DNA of 64,000 nt. It comes from Phil1 sp964612925 (lineage in GTDB: Bacteria; Bacillota; Clostridia; Christensenellales; CAG-138). Both the position numbers and the translations under genes were made by a program. The notes below the pieces were generated by a model. That model worked only from the letters and a program-made list of their open reading frames with translations, ran no database searches and had not been told where the DNA came from. Numbering within the stretch: the stretch's first letter is position 1; every line of letters starts with the position of its first letter. The stretch is from assembly GCA_964612925.1 (NCBI GenBank), contig CAZTFU010000001.1, positions 62,001 through 126,000 on the forward strand. Reading direction: 5' to 3'. Below, in pieces: positions 43,341 to 51,594 of this stretch.

Positions 43341-45190
43341 TAGGAAAAATAATCTCCGGAAGGTATACGGTTGAATCACTTATCGGTTCGGGCGGAATGG
43401 CAAATGTATATAAAGCGTACGATTCGGTGCTGTGCCGCACGGTGGCATTAAAGGTACTTAAAGAGGAACATCGCGAAGACAAGGAATTCGTGCGCAGATT
43501 TGAGCGTGAGGCGCGCGCCGTGCTCAGCCTTTCGCATGATAACATTGTTCACTCCTATGCCGTTGGTGAAGATGACGGCGTAAGTTACATAGTGCTTGAG
43601 TATGTTGAAGGCAGTACGTTAAAGGAACTGATAAAAAGTGATGGTCCCATGTCACCCAAAGTGGCGGTGAACATTGCGTGCCAGGTGCTGGATGCACTTT
43701 CTCATGCGCATCAAAAGGGTATAATACATCGCGACATAAAGCCGCAGAATGTTATAATAACTCCGCGCGGTAAGGCAAAGCTTACCGATTTTGGCATAGC
43801 AAGAGATGTTGCCGCAACAACACGCACGTTTGCGGGCTCCAATACGGTTATGGGATCGGTACACTATATTTCACCCGAACAAGCAAGGGGAGAGGACGTT
43901 ACCGCCGCATCGGACATATACTCGTGTTCCGTAATGCTTTATGAAATGCTTACGGGCACTGTGCCGTTTGGCGGGGACAACTCGGTTGCAATAGCGTTAA
44001 AGCATTTGCAGGAGGATATGATACCGCCTACGGAGCTTAATCCAAAGGTATCAAGTGCATTAAGCGATGTTGTGCTGAAGGCCGCAAGCAAGGAACCTTC
44101 TGCACGCTACCCTTCCGCACGGCAGATGAAAACGGATCTTTTACGAGCACTTAGAGAACCGCACGGTAAATTTGCCCGCATGGACAGCGAACATATACCG
44201 CAGGCAAAGCATTCTTCACACGGAGTGATGAACATAGTTATAATGCTCATGGTAATACTCGGACTGTTCACCATGTTGTTCTTTATTGCACGTTCCGTAA
44301 AGGACGACAATGGCAGCCTTGCGGCAACGGAATACATAATTCCCACCGTTACGGGCAAAAAGCTTGAAGAGGCCATAGAAATAGCCAAGCTGCGGGGCTT
44401 TGAAATACAGGTTGAGGAATACAAGACCGCAGATCAGGAGGAAGGCACGGTACTTGAACAGTCACCCGATGCAGGAACCTCATCAAAGCAGGGTGATACC
44501 ATACTTGTGGTCATAAGCTCCGGCAACAGTTATATAAGCGTGCCCGATCTTACGGGCAAAACGTTGCAGGATGCCGCAGACTTGGTGTGGGGCATGGAAC
44601 TTGAGCTTGGTGATCCGCAATACGTTACAAGTGACCTTCCCAATGGACAGATAGTGCGTCAGGAGCCGACAGCGGGTACGGATACCTTTGTCGGTGACGT
44701 TATAGATGTTTGGATAAGCGGTACTCCGGGCAAAACAACACAGATGCCGGACGTTATGACGCTTGAACTTTCAAAGGCGATAGAATTGCTGAGAGAAGAA
44801 GGCTTTGATAAAATAAGAATTCGCGCCGTACAGCCGGGTGAACAGATAGCGGCAGAGGAATCGGTTATAGCGCAAAGCCCGTCAGCAGGAATACCCGCAA
44901 CCGAGGATGCCGTTGTAGAACTGAGCATCTGCCGATCAAATCAGGGCAAATACGCCGCAGACTTGGCGTTTAACCTTGATATAGATTCGGCACCAGGAAA
45001 CGTGGTTGTAACGGCAAAGCTTGAAGACGGACTTGAGATGGTGGTTTACGAAGCGACCCTTCCTACAGGTGTTCAGCAAAGCGTATCGTTTACGGCTTAC
45101 CTTAAAAAAGGCGGTCAATATGAATGTATTGTATACGTTGACGGCGCGGTAGTTAGAAGCGGACAGATAAACTTTGAATACAGGAGATAA
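43337..45190 (+). CDS. prkC: Membrane Ser/Thr kinase with PASTA repeats (PrkC/PknB type)
   Basis: 617 residues. The cytosolic Hanks-type kinase (about 8-270) has LIGSGGMANVYKAYD, VALKVLK, HRDIKPQNVI, LTDFGIAR and SPEQARGE. A single helix (about 296-316, MNIVIMLMVILGLFTMLFFIA) leads to three extracellular PASTA repeats (IPTVTGKKLEEAIE..., VPDLTGKTLQDAAD..., MPDVMTLELSKAIE..., about 334-535) and a further 75-residue beta-rich tail without a name. PASTA domains sense peptidoglycan or muropeptides; in spore formers PrkC is linked to germination and cell-wall control. Coupled to prpC and rsgA. Confidence 0.95.
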   Translation: MIGKIISGRYTVESLIGSGGMANVYKAYDSVLCRTVALKVLKEEHREDKEFVRRFEREARAVLSLSHDNIVHSYAVGEDDGVSYIVLEYVEGSTLKELIKSDGPMSPKVAVNIACQVLDALSHAHQKGIIHRDIKPQNVIITPRGKAKLTDFGIARDVAATTRTFAGSNTVMGSVHYISPEQARGEDVTAASDIYSCSVMLYEMLTGTVPFGGDNSVAIALKHLQEDMIPPTELNPKVSSALSDVVLKAASKEPSARYPSARQMKTDLLRALREPHGKFARMDSEHIPQAKHSSHGVMNIVIMLMVILGLFTMLFFIARSVKDDNGSLAATEYIIPTVTGKKLEEAIEIAKLRGFEIQVEEYKTADQEEGTVLEQSPDAGTSSKQGDTILVVISSGNSYISVPDLTGKTLQDAADLVWGMELELGDPQYVTSDLPNGQIVRQEPTAGTDTFVGDVIDVWISGTPGKTTQMPDVMTLELSKAIELLREEGFDKIRIRAVQPGEQIAAEESVIAQSPSAGIPATEDAVVELSICRSNQGKYAADLAFNLDIDSAPGNVVVTAKLEDGLEMVVYEATLPTGVQQSVSFTAYLKKGGQYECIVYVDGAVVRSGQINFEYRR

Positions 45191-45193
45191 TCA

Positions 45194-46072
45194 ATGGCTG
45201 ATACAGGACTTATCCTCAAAGGCGTAGGCGGGTTCTACACGGTGCTTTGCGGCAACGGAGAAGAATTGGTCTGCCGTGCACGCGGAAGGTTCAGAAAGGA
45301 AGGAATAACCCCTTCCGTGGGGGATAGAGTAGAATACATTCAGGACGGAGAAGGGCGTTCCATCGTCGGCATATTGCCGCGGCGGAATGAGTTCATTCGT
45401 CCTGCTGTTGCCAATCTTGATAAATTGATGATAGTTGCATCCTTATCCGCACCGAAAGCGGACCTTCTGCTTATGGATAAGCTGATTATCCGCTGTGAAA
45501 AACACAATGTAGAACCCGTTATCATACTAAATAAATACGATGAAGCGGATGAGAAAGCATTATATGATATACGCACTCAATATGCACCAACGGGATATAC
45601 CATAATTGTTGCATCGGCGGCAAACGGCGTTGGCATAGAAGAAATAAAGGCTGAAATAGCGGGCAACATATGCTGCTTTGCGGGGCAAAGTGCGGTTGGA
45701 AAATCGTCGCTTATAAATGCCGTTGTACCGGGGCTTTGCCTTGAAACGGGCGGGCTGTCAAGAAAAACGGATCGTGGCAGACACACCACGCGCCATGCGC
45801 AACTTTGGCAGGTATGCGGCGGGGCGGTGCTTGATACGCCAGGATTCAGCCTGCTTGAGGCGGACGAAATGGAGCCTGAGGAATTATGCGAATACTATAG
45901 GGAAATGCGCGGCAAGCGCACAGGATGCCGCTTTGGAGAGTGTTTACACCGCAGCGAACCGGATTGTGCCGTTAAGCCGCTTATAGGCCGCGAGCTTTCA
46001 GCACAGCGATATGAACGGTACCTTACCATATTGGATGAATTGATAGAAAAGAGGAAACACAAGTATGACTAA
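45194..46072 (+). CDS. rsgA: Ribosome small-subunit GTPase RsgA
   Basis: 292 residues. N-terminal OB fold (about 1-65), then a circularly permuted GTPase: G4 ILNKYDEA comes before G1 CFAGQSAVGKSSLINAV (about 159-175) and G3 DTPGFSLL. The C-terminal zinc knuckle is CRFGECLHRSEPDCAVK (Cys-x4-Cys-x-His-x5-Cys). It checks and releases factors during late 30S assembly. The usual order stp-prkC-rsgA-rpe is kept; the gene overlaps rpe by eight bases. Confidence 0.96.
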   Translation: MADTGLILKGVGGFYTVLCGNGEELVCRARGRFRKEGITPSVGDRVEYIQDGEGRSIVGILPRRNEFIRPAVANLDKLMIVASLSAPKADLLLMDKLIIRCEKHNVEPVIILNKYDEADEKALYDIRTQYAPTGYTIIVASAANGVGIEEIKAEIAGNICCFAGQSAVGKSSLINAVVPGLCLETGGLSRKTDRGRHTTRHAQLWQVCGGAVLDTPGFSLLEADEMEPEELCEYYREMRGKRTGCRFGECLHRSEPDCAVKPLIGRELSAQRYERYLTILDELIEKRKHKYD

Positions 46073-46712
46073 AATTGCACCGAGCCTTTTGTCAGCCGAC
46101 TTTGCAAACATGGGAGCGGCAACCGAGCACCTTAAGGAATGGAATGCGGACATGGCACATTTTGACGTTATGGACGGCACGTTTGTACCTACGATAACGT
46201 TTGGACCTGCCATGTGTGCGGCTATACGTCCGTATGCGGATATGCCGATTGATGTTCATATAATGGTTGAGCATCCCGAAACTTATATTGAACCGTTTGC
46301 AAAGGCGGGTGCCGATTACCTGACGTTTCATGTCGAGGCGGACAGACACGCACACAGAACGCTTCAGGCAATACGAAAAGCGGGCATGAAGGCGGGAATA
46401 GCACTGAACCCCGGAACTCCCGTCGAAATGGTGGAGTATCTCTTGGCGGAGTGCGATCTTGTGCTTGTTATGAGCGTAAACCCGGGTGCGGGCGGGCAAA
46501 GCTTTATAGAAACGGTGCTTAACAAAATAGAGCGTTTGAAGGCAATGCGGCAGCAATACGGCTATTCATACGAAATAGAGATAGACGGCGGCATAAACGA
46601 GCATACGGCAAAGCTTGCAATAAATGCCGGTGCGGATATTTTAGTTTCGGGGAGCAGCGTTTTTAAGGCGAACGATCCTAAGGCACTGATAGCCAAAATG
46701 AAGGGCCAATAA
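46065..46712 (+). CDS. rpe: Ribulose-phosphate 3-epimerase
   Basis: 215 residues, TIM barrel. Motifs are APSLLSADFANMG, HFDVMDGTFVPTITFGP (metal-binding His/Asp), DVHIMVEHPE, MSVNPGAGGQSFIE (about 139-152) and EIDGGINEHTAKLAINAGAD (catalytic Asp, about 175). It interconverts ribulose-5-P and xylulose-5-P. Last gene of the operon, and functionally a partner of the transketolase at 9211-11190. Confidence 0.96.
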   Translation: MTKIAPSLLSADFANMGAATEHLKEWNADMAHFDVMDGTFVPTITFGPAMCAAIRPYADMPIDVHIMVEHPETYIEPFAKAGADYLTFHVEADRHAHRTLQAIRKAGMKAGIALNPGTPVEMVEYLLAECDLVLVMSVNPGAGGQSFIETVLNKIERLKAMRQQYGYSYEIEIDGGINEHTAKLAINAGADILVSGSSVFKANDPKALIAKMKGQ

Positions 46713-46730
46713 AAATTTTTTGTAGATATT

Positions 46731-46758
46731 GTGGGGATAAATCAACTTTTATCTCCAC
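46731..46758 (+). terminator. Hairpin after rpe
   Basis: 11-bp stem GTGGGGATAAA / TTTATCTCCAC with one G-T pair and a 6-base loop. No T run follows it, although T6 precedes it, so confidence is modest. Confidence 0.4.
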
Positions 46759-46774
46759 TTATGAAAAATAATGC

Positions 46775-46802
46775 TTGCAATGAGTCGGGTTTTGTGTATA
46801 AT
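46775..46802 (+). promoter_or_regulatory. Promoter of the tRNA-6S RNA cluster
   Basis: TTGCAA, 16-base spacer, TATAAT, 20 bases upstream of tRNA-Val. Confidence 0.7.
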
Positions 46803-46822
46803 AATATGTGCGTCAAGCGAAT

Positions 46823-46899
46823 GGGGTTATAGCTCAGCTGGTCAGAGCGCTACGTTGACATCGTAGAGGTCGTTGGTTCGATCCCAACTAATCCCACCA
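46823..46899 (+). tRNA. tRNA-Val (anticodon GAC)
   Basis: 77 nt with encoded CCA. Acceptor GGGGTTA / TAATCCC (one G-T), D arm GCTC...GAGC, anticodon stem CTACG / CGTAG with loop TTGACAT, T arm GTTGG-TTCGATC-CCAAC. First gene of the stable-RNA cluster. Confidence 0.95.
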
Positions 46900-46900
46900 A

Positions 46901-47075
46901 AATAATCCTGCGGTGTGCGTAAGCTCCTGTGTATAAACCCACAGAATAACTACGGGAGCACGATTGTGTGGCAGATGTCGAGCCGGCTTGACCGGATGGC
47001 AGTAACCCAGCAGAGCGCACCCACCTGCCGAGAGGCGGGTGTTATATAAGGAGCTACGGCATCTTGGGATTATAA
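46901..47075 (+). ncRNA. ssrS: 6S RNA
   Basis: About 175 nt between two tRNA genes. The ends pair (ATAATCC / GGATTAT), then GTAAGCTCC / GGAGCTAC with one bulged A, giving the long closing stem. The middle offers a large open region, with hairpins CTGTG / CACAG and CACCTGCC-GAGA-GGCGGGTG near the 3' side. The 5' block GGTGTGCGTAAGC and the 3' block CGGCATCTTGGGATT match the conserved ends of 6S RNA known from E. coli (GATGTTCGCAAGC and CGGCATCTCGGAGATT). 6S RNA mimics an open promoter and holds sigma-A RNA polymerase in stationary phase. Exact ends unproven. Confidence 0.87.
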
Positions 47076-47083
47076 GCATTCTT

Positions 47084-47157
47084 TGCGGAATTGTGTAATG
47101 GTAGCACCTACGACTCTGACTCGTATTGTCTAGGTTCGAATCCTAGTTCCGCAGCCA
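47084..47157 (+). tRNA. tRNA-Gln (anticodon CTG)
   Basis: 74 nt with CCA. Acceptor TGCGGAA / TTCCGCA with the U1-A72 pair and G73 discriminator typical of tRNA-Gln; anticodon stem TACGA / TCGTA with loop CTCTGAC; T arm CTAGG-TTCGAAT-CCTAG. Confidence 0.94.
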
Positions 47158-47189
47158 AAAGCACATCTGAGAAATCAGATGTGCTTTTC
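47157..47189 (+). terminator. Terminator of the tRNA-6S cluster
   Basis: Perfect 14-bp stem (AAAAGCACATCTGA and its complement) with loop GAAA, ending in TTTT. It starts directly at the tRNA-Gln 3' end. Bases 47190-47375 hold nothing I can support. Confidence 0.9.
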
Positions 47190-47378
47190 TGTTATCCCGT
47201 AAAATCGTCGGATAAAGCTTTTGAATTGAGCCGAAAAATAGCTTTGTATTCCTATAAAAGCATTGCTTAAACAGCCTATAGGCAGCTTTGATGCCTACGC
47301 ACAATAATTGCCGTATTGTGCCGTGCACTGTTATGATGACAAACAGAGACGGAGGAGACACATGCGTATATAAAGCAG

Positions 47379-47407
47379 CAGCACCCGATATAGAATCGGA
47401 TGCTGCT
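47379..47407 (-). terminator. Terminator of the oligopeptide transporter operon
   Basis: 12-bp stem GCAGCATCCGAT / ATCGGGTGCTGC (one wobble) on the minus strand, 31 bases after the ATPase stop. It is followed by TGCTTTATATA, a weak T tract. Confidence 0.55.
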
Positions 47408-47437
47408 TAGGAGAACTATGAAAAAGCCGGCGGCGAA

Positions 47438-49459
47438 TTAGTCATTGTTCTGCATTTTTGCAAGCTTTTCACGATACTGTTCAAGCTCGTAATTGTTGCA
47501 GGTGATAAAGTGATTCGGGCGAATCTCAACCCAAGTCGGCTTATCAACGGTGTAATTGTGTATGGAAGGATCATACACTTCAAGCACCTTATTTTTCTCC
47601 TCACGCGGGTCGGGCTGAGGAATAGCGGAAAGCAACGCGCGCGTATAAGGATGCAACGGGTAGGCAAAGAGCTCTTCCGTATCTGCAAGCTCAACTATTA
47701 CGCCCTTGTGTATAACCGCAATACGGTCCGCTATGAAGCGCATAACGGAAAGGTCGTGCGATATGAACAGATAAGTAAGGTCACGCTGCTGCTGCATTGC
47801 CGAAAGCAGATTGAGCACCTGTGCACGGATGGACACGTCAAGTGCGGATATGGGCTCGTCGGCAATAATGAAGTCAGGCTCCATTATAAGGCTGCGTGCT
47901 ACGCCGATACGCTGACGCTGACCGCCTGAGAACTCATGCGGGAAGCGGCTTGCAAACTCGGGCAGCAGACCAACGTCGTTAAGCACCTGAGCAACGCGTT
48001 TGGAACGCTCTTCCTTGGTCATTTCGGGGTGAATGTTCATAAGACCCTCAGACACGATGTAGTCAACCTTAGCACGCTCGTTGAGCGAAGCCATGGGATC
48101 CTGGAATATCATCTGAATCTGTTGGGTTATCTTATGGTCAAGCTCCTTTGAAATCTTGCCGCTTATGCGTTCGCCCTTAAAGCGAATTTCGCCCTTGGCG
48201 GCGGGATTTATACGGATTATGGCGCGTCCTATGGTCGTCTTGCCGGAGCCGGATTCGCCCACGAGACCGAACGTTTCACCCTTGTAAATATCAAAGCTTA
48301 CGCCTTTAACCGCAACAAACGGGTGACGGTTGGAACCGAACTGAACAACAAGGTCTTTCACTTCAAGAAGCTTTTCGGTGAACTGACGCTTGTTAGTTTC
48401 GATATTCTTTGCGTTATATTCGCGTGCCTTTGCTATGGATGTGTTGGGAGGCTCCACTTTGGGTGCGCGGGGATCCAGCAGCCATGTACGCGCCTTGTGG
48501 GTCGGAGAAACCTCAAAATAAGGCGGACGCTCCAAAAGGTCTATCTGCATGGCATAGCGGTTACGCGGCGCAAATGCATCACCGTTTATTTCCATAAACA
48601 GGTTCGGCGGGGTACCCTCTATCGAGTAGAGAGGCTGACCCTTTATACCCAGCTGAGGCAGGGAAGACAGCAGCGCCCATGTATAAGGATGCTTGGGCGT
48701 GTAGAATATTTCCTCGGTGGTGCCGATTTCGATTATATCGCCGGCATACATTACCGCTACGCGATCCGCAACGTTTGCAACAACGCCAAGGTCGTGCGTA
48801 ATGTATATTATCGTAAGGTGATACTTGTTCTGCAGACCCCTGAGAAGCGCAAGTATCTGTGCCTGTATGGTAACGTCAAGGGCGGTGGTTGGTTCATCGC
48901 AAACCAGTATCTTGGGATTGCAGGCGATGGCTATAGCTATAACAACACGCTGACGCATACCGCCGGAAAACTCATGCGGATAATCCTTTATGCGCTTTTC
49001 AGGCTCGAGTATACCGACATCGCTGAGTATCTCTATGGCCTTCTCGTGAGCCTCAACGCCCTTTAAGCCCTGGTGCAGTTCAAGTGCTTCACATATCTGC
49101 TTGCCAACGGTCTGAAGAGGGTCGAGGGAGGTCATGGGATCCTGGAAAACTATAGCTATTTCCTTACCGCGGATCTTAGTCCATTCTTCATTGGTCTTGT
49201 ATTTTGCAATATCAACGCCGTTGTACCAAATTTCGCCGGAATCCACCCAACCGTTTTTATCCAGCATTCCTATAAAGGATTTGCAGAATACGCTTTTGCC
49301 GGAGCCGGATTCACCGACTATTGCAAGGCTTTCGCCCTTGTGAAGGTCAAGGCTTACTTCGCGCAAGGCAGTAAGCTCCTGCCCACGGACGGAGAACTTT
49401 ACTACAAGGTCTTTTACCGAAAGGATGACGTCATTTTCTTTCTTAACATTCTGTTCCAT
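47438..49459 (-). CDS. Fused oligopeptide ABC transporter ATPase (OppD-OppF type)
   Basis: 673 residues: two complete ATP-binding domains in one chain. First: Walker A GESGSGKSVFCK (about 52-63), signature FSGGMRQRVVIAIAIA, Walker B LVCDEPTTALD, then the OppD-type extension (about 280-345). Second: Walker A GESGSGKTTIGRA (about 413), signature FSGGQRQRIGVARSL, Walker B IIADEPISALD, ending with an OppF-type tail. The OppD extension usually carries four Cys that bind an iron-sulfur cluster; here the segment reads FAPRNRYAMQIDLLERPPYF...THKARTWLL with none. It powers the importer formed with the two permeases upstream. Last gene of the operon. Confidence 0.95.
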   Translation of the reverse strand: MEQNVKKENDVILSVKDLVVKFSVRGQELTALREVSLDLHKGESLAIVGESGSGKSVFCKSFIGMLDKNGWVDSGEIWYNGVDIAKYKTNEEWTKIRGKEIAIVFQDPMTSLDPLQTVGKQICEALELHQGLKGVEAHEKAIEILSDVGILEPEKRIKDYPHEFSGGMRQRVVIAIAIACNPKILVCDEPTTALDVTIQAQILALLRGLQNKYHLTIIYITHDLGVVANVADRVAVMYAGDIIEIGTTEEIFYTPKHPYTWALLSSLPQLGIKGQPLYSIEGTPPNLFMEINGDAFAPRNRYAMQIDLLERPPYFEVSPTHKARTWLLDPRAPKVEPPNTSIAKAREYNAKNIETNKRQFTEKLLEVKDLVVQFGSNRHPFVAVKGVSFDIYKGETFGLVGESGSGKTTIGRAIIRINPAAKGEIRFKGERISGKISKELDHKITQQIQMIFQDPMASLNERAKVDYIVSEGLMNIHPEMTKEERSKRVAQVLNDVGLLPEFASRFPHEFSGGQRQRIGVARSLIMEPDFIIADEPISALDVSIRAQVLNLLSAMQQQRDLTYLFISHDLSVMRFIADRIAVIHKGVIVELADTEELFAYPLHPYTRALLSAIPQPDPREEKNKVLEVYDPSIHNYTVDKPTWVEIRPNHFITCNNYELEQYREKLAKMQNND

Positions 49460-49476
49460 ATTATGTCATTCCCTCC

Positions 49477-50442
49477 TTACAGGTGATTGCGCGGGTCGGA
49501 AGCGTCCGCAAATTTGTTACCCAGCACATAGAAGCATATCGTTACGGCTGCAAGCACAGCAGACGGGAACAACATCTGGTACATCTGGGAAGGATTCATC
49601 ATTACCTTACGTCCATCTTCTATAAGGTTGCCGAGGGTAGGAGTATCTACCGGCAAACCAAGGCCAACGTAGGTAAGGAAAACTTCGGAACCTATAACGC
49701 CGGGGATGGACAGAGCCATATCCATCATAACAACGCTTACAACCTGCGGTAGCAGATTCCTTACGATAACGCGGGTGGTAGGAGTACCCAAGCAACGCGA
49801 TGCAAGGTTGTATTCGCGGTCACGCACTATTATGATAAGGTTACGTATCCACTTTGCCATACCAATCCAGTTGGTCAAGCACATTGCAAGTATCATGGTT
49901 TTAAGGCTTGGACGCATAACGTATGCAAGCAAAGTTCTCAAAATCGTGGTAGGTATATTGTTCATAACGTTGTAGATTTCCGTTATGATCGGGTCAAGCG
50001 GGCGCACATAGCCCCAAATCGCACCTATGGTTATACCGATTACGGTAGAGCTCAGAACCGCTATAAGTGCTATGAACAGAGATGTGCGGGTGCCGCTCCA
50101 AATACGGGCCCACAAATCCTGACCTATGGAGTTGGTACCGAACCAGAATTCACTGTTAGGCTCAAGGTTGCGGTACTGTCTGCCGGTTTCGGGGTTAAGG
50201 AATATTTCCGTTGCACTCTTCTGACCGGGCAGAATGGGCTGTATGAACGTAAACAGCAGTATTGCCAAAAGGAAATACACGGCTATTTTGGTTGATGTAT
50301 GGCTCATGAACACCCTGAATGTGCTCTTCCAGTATGAGTAGCCGGAATAAGCCATTGATTCGGACTTTTTGCTGTCAAAAGCAACAAAGCTGAAAAGCTG
50401 TTCATCACTCATTTTGTTCATTTCGTTAAGAACTTTAGACAT
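49477..50442 (-). CDS. Oligopeptide ABC transporter permease (OppC type)
   Basis: 321 residues. A cytosolic N terminus of about 45 residues precedes the first helix (KIAVYFLLAILLFTFIQPILPG), the extracytoplasmic linker with FWFGTNSIGQDLWARIWSGTRTSL typical of OppC/DppC, and five more helices. The EAA-type coupling loop is in ARCLGTPTTRVIVRNLLPQVVSVV (about 210-235). The start overlaps the oppB stop (TAATG). It forms the channel with OppB. Confidence 0.94.
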   Translation of the reverse strand: MSKVLNEMNKMSDEQLFSFVAFDSKKSESMAYSGYSYWKSTFRVFMSHTSTKIAVYFLLAILLFTFIQPILPGQKSATEIFLNPETGRQYRNLEPNSEFWFGTNSIGQDLWARIWSGTRTSLFIALIAVLSSTVIGITIGAIWGYVRPLDPIITEIYNVMNNIPTTILRTLLAYVMRPSLKTMILAMCLTNWIGMAKWIRNLIIIVRDREYNLASRCLGTPTTRVIVRNLLPQVVSVVMMDMALSIPGVIGSEVFLTYVGLGLPVDTPTLGNLIEDGRKVMMNPSQMYQMLFPSAVLAAVTICFYVLGNKFADASDPRNHL

Positions 50443-51398
50443 TACCTGCTGCCTCCCTTCTTGTTACCGAGCGTAATACGCGGGTCGCAAACCATCATTG
50501 CAAGGTCACCAAGCAGAAGAGCTATAACACTCAGTGCCGCATAGAAAAGGGCAAGGAACTGAACAAGGTTGTTATCCTGCACCTGAATTGCCTTGACCAA
50601 AAGGCCGCCGGTACCCGGTATGGAATAAAGAGATTCAATGTAAAGCGAACCTGATATTGTGAATATAATAGAGCCGGGAAGAATCTGCGCAAAGGGAGCA
50701 AATGCGTTACGCAGAACGTGCTTGCGCATTATCTGCTTCTCGGAAAGGCCCTTTGCACGAGCAAGCTTAACATAATCGGAGTTTATTTGGTCTATCATGT
50801 AGCGGCGTATCCACATAGCATTGCTTGCTATGCCGCCAAGTGCCATGGACAGCACGGGTAGGATATATGTTATTATCTTATCCTCCTTATACAACATGCT
50901 TATATTAAGCACCTTTGTACCGAAAAATTGCAAAAACAGATATATAACCATGGAAGGCATTGCTTCAATAAACATAATGTAAGCGTTGCCGATATGGTCT
51001 ATGGTTTTGCCATAATTACGAACCATCAGCAGGCCAAGCGCTATACCGAGTGAAAGCGACGTGACCAATGAAAGTGCGCCAAAACGGAAGGAGGGCAGGA
51101 ACTTGGGCGCCACAACGTCCCAAACGGGCTTGCCATAGTAATATGTTATGGAATCGCCAAAGTCACCGTTGAGAAATACGTTCTTCAAATAAATCCATAG
51201 CTGGACGTATACGGGCTTATCCAAACCGAGTTTTGCAAGCACGGCCTGCTTAACGGTATCGTCCATTTTGTCAGCGCGGTCACCATAGTAGGTTTCTACG
51301 GGAAGAAGACGCATTAAGCAGAAAACCAATACCAATACCAGAACAAGCGAGATCAAGGATCTACCTAAACGTCCCAATATATACTTAATAATTTCCAA
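50442..51398 (-). CDS. Oligopeptide ABC transporter permease (OppB type)
   Basis: 318 residues, TTG start at 51398 nine bases after AAGGAG. The N-terminal helix (SLISLVLVLVLVFCLMRLLP) and the extracytoplasmic domain with LGLDKPVYVQLWIYLKNVFLNGDFGDS are classic for OppB/DppB; the coupling loop is KLARAKGLSEKQIMRKHVLRNAFAP (about 208-232), and PGTGGLLVKAI follows. Six helices. Lies 196 bases after oppA, with a strong hairpin in between. Confidence 0.94.
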   Translation of the reverse strand: MEIIKYILGRLGRSLISLVLVLVLVFCLMRLLPVETYYGDRADKMDDTVKQAVLAKLGLDKPVYVQLWIYLKNVFLNGDFGDSITYYYGKPVWDVVAPKFLPSFRFGALSLVTSLSLGIALGLLMVRNYGKTIDHIGNAYIMFIEAMPSMVIYLFLQFFGTKVLNISMLYKEDKIITYILPVLSMALGGIASNAMWIRRYMIDQINSDYVKLARAKGLSEKQIMRKHVLRNAFAPFAQILPGSIIFTISGSLYIESLYSIPGTGGLLVKAIQVQDNNLVQFLALFYAALSVIALLLGDLAMMVCDPRITLGNKKGGSR

Positions 51399-51528
51399 TT
51401 AAGTGTACTCCTTTTCTTAAAATTTGTCTTTAGCAGCTTACCGCCTGCTATTGACTTCCTGCGAACAGGGAGCCATATGTGCCTCTTGCACCCAGGAAGC
51501 CGGGCAGCATTCTGCATTTTTTTGGGAA

Positions 51529-51558
51529 GGAGCCGCACCGCATGAGCGGTGCGGCTCC
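51529..51558 (-). other. Intercistronic hairpin between oppA and oppB
   Basis: Perfect 13-bp GC-rich stem (GGAGCCGCACCGC and complement) with a 4-base loop, about 36 bases past the oppA stop. No T run follows on the minus strand, so it probably protects the oppA mRNA from 3' decay or only partly terminates, giving more binding protein than channel. Confidence 0.7.
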
Positions 51559-51594
51559 GAAACAGTTTACCTTAATTCGGGTTGGAATTGACTA

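Noticed and set aside
46901..47075. Reading the inter-tRNA RNA as SRP RNA because of GGATGGCAGTAACCCAGC
   Set aside because: The GGAAG...AGCAG tetraloop/internal-loop core of SRP RNA is absent, whereas both conserved ends fit 6S RNA.
47143..47361. 72-codon minus-strand frame after tRNA-Gln
   Set aside because: It overlaps the tRNA 3' end and its terminator and has no ribosome site.
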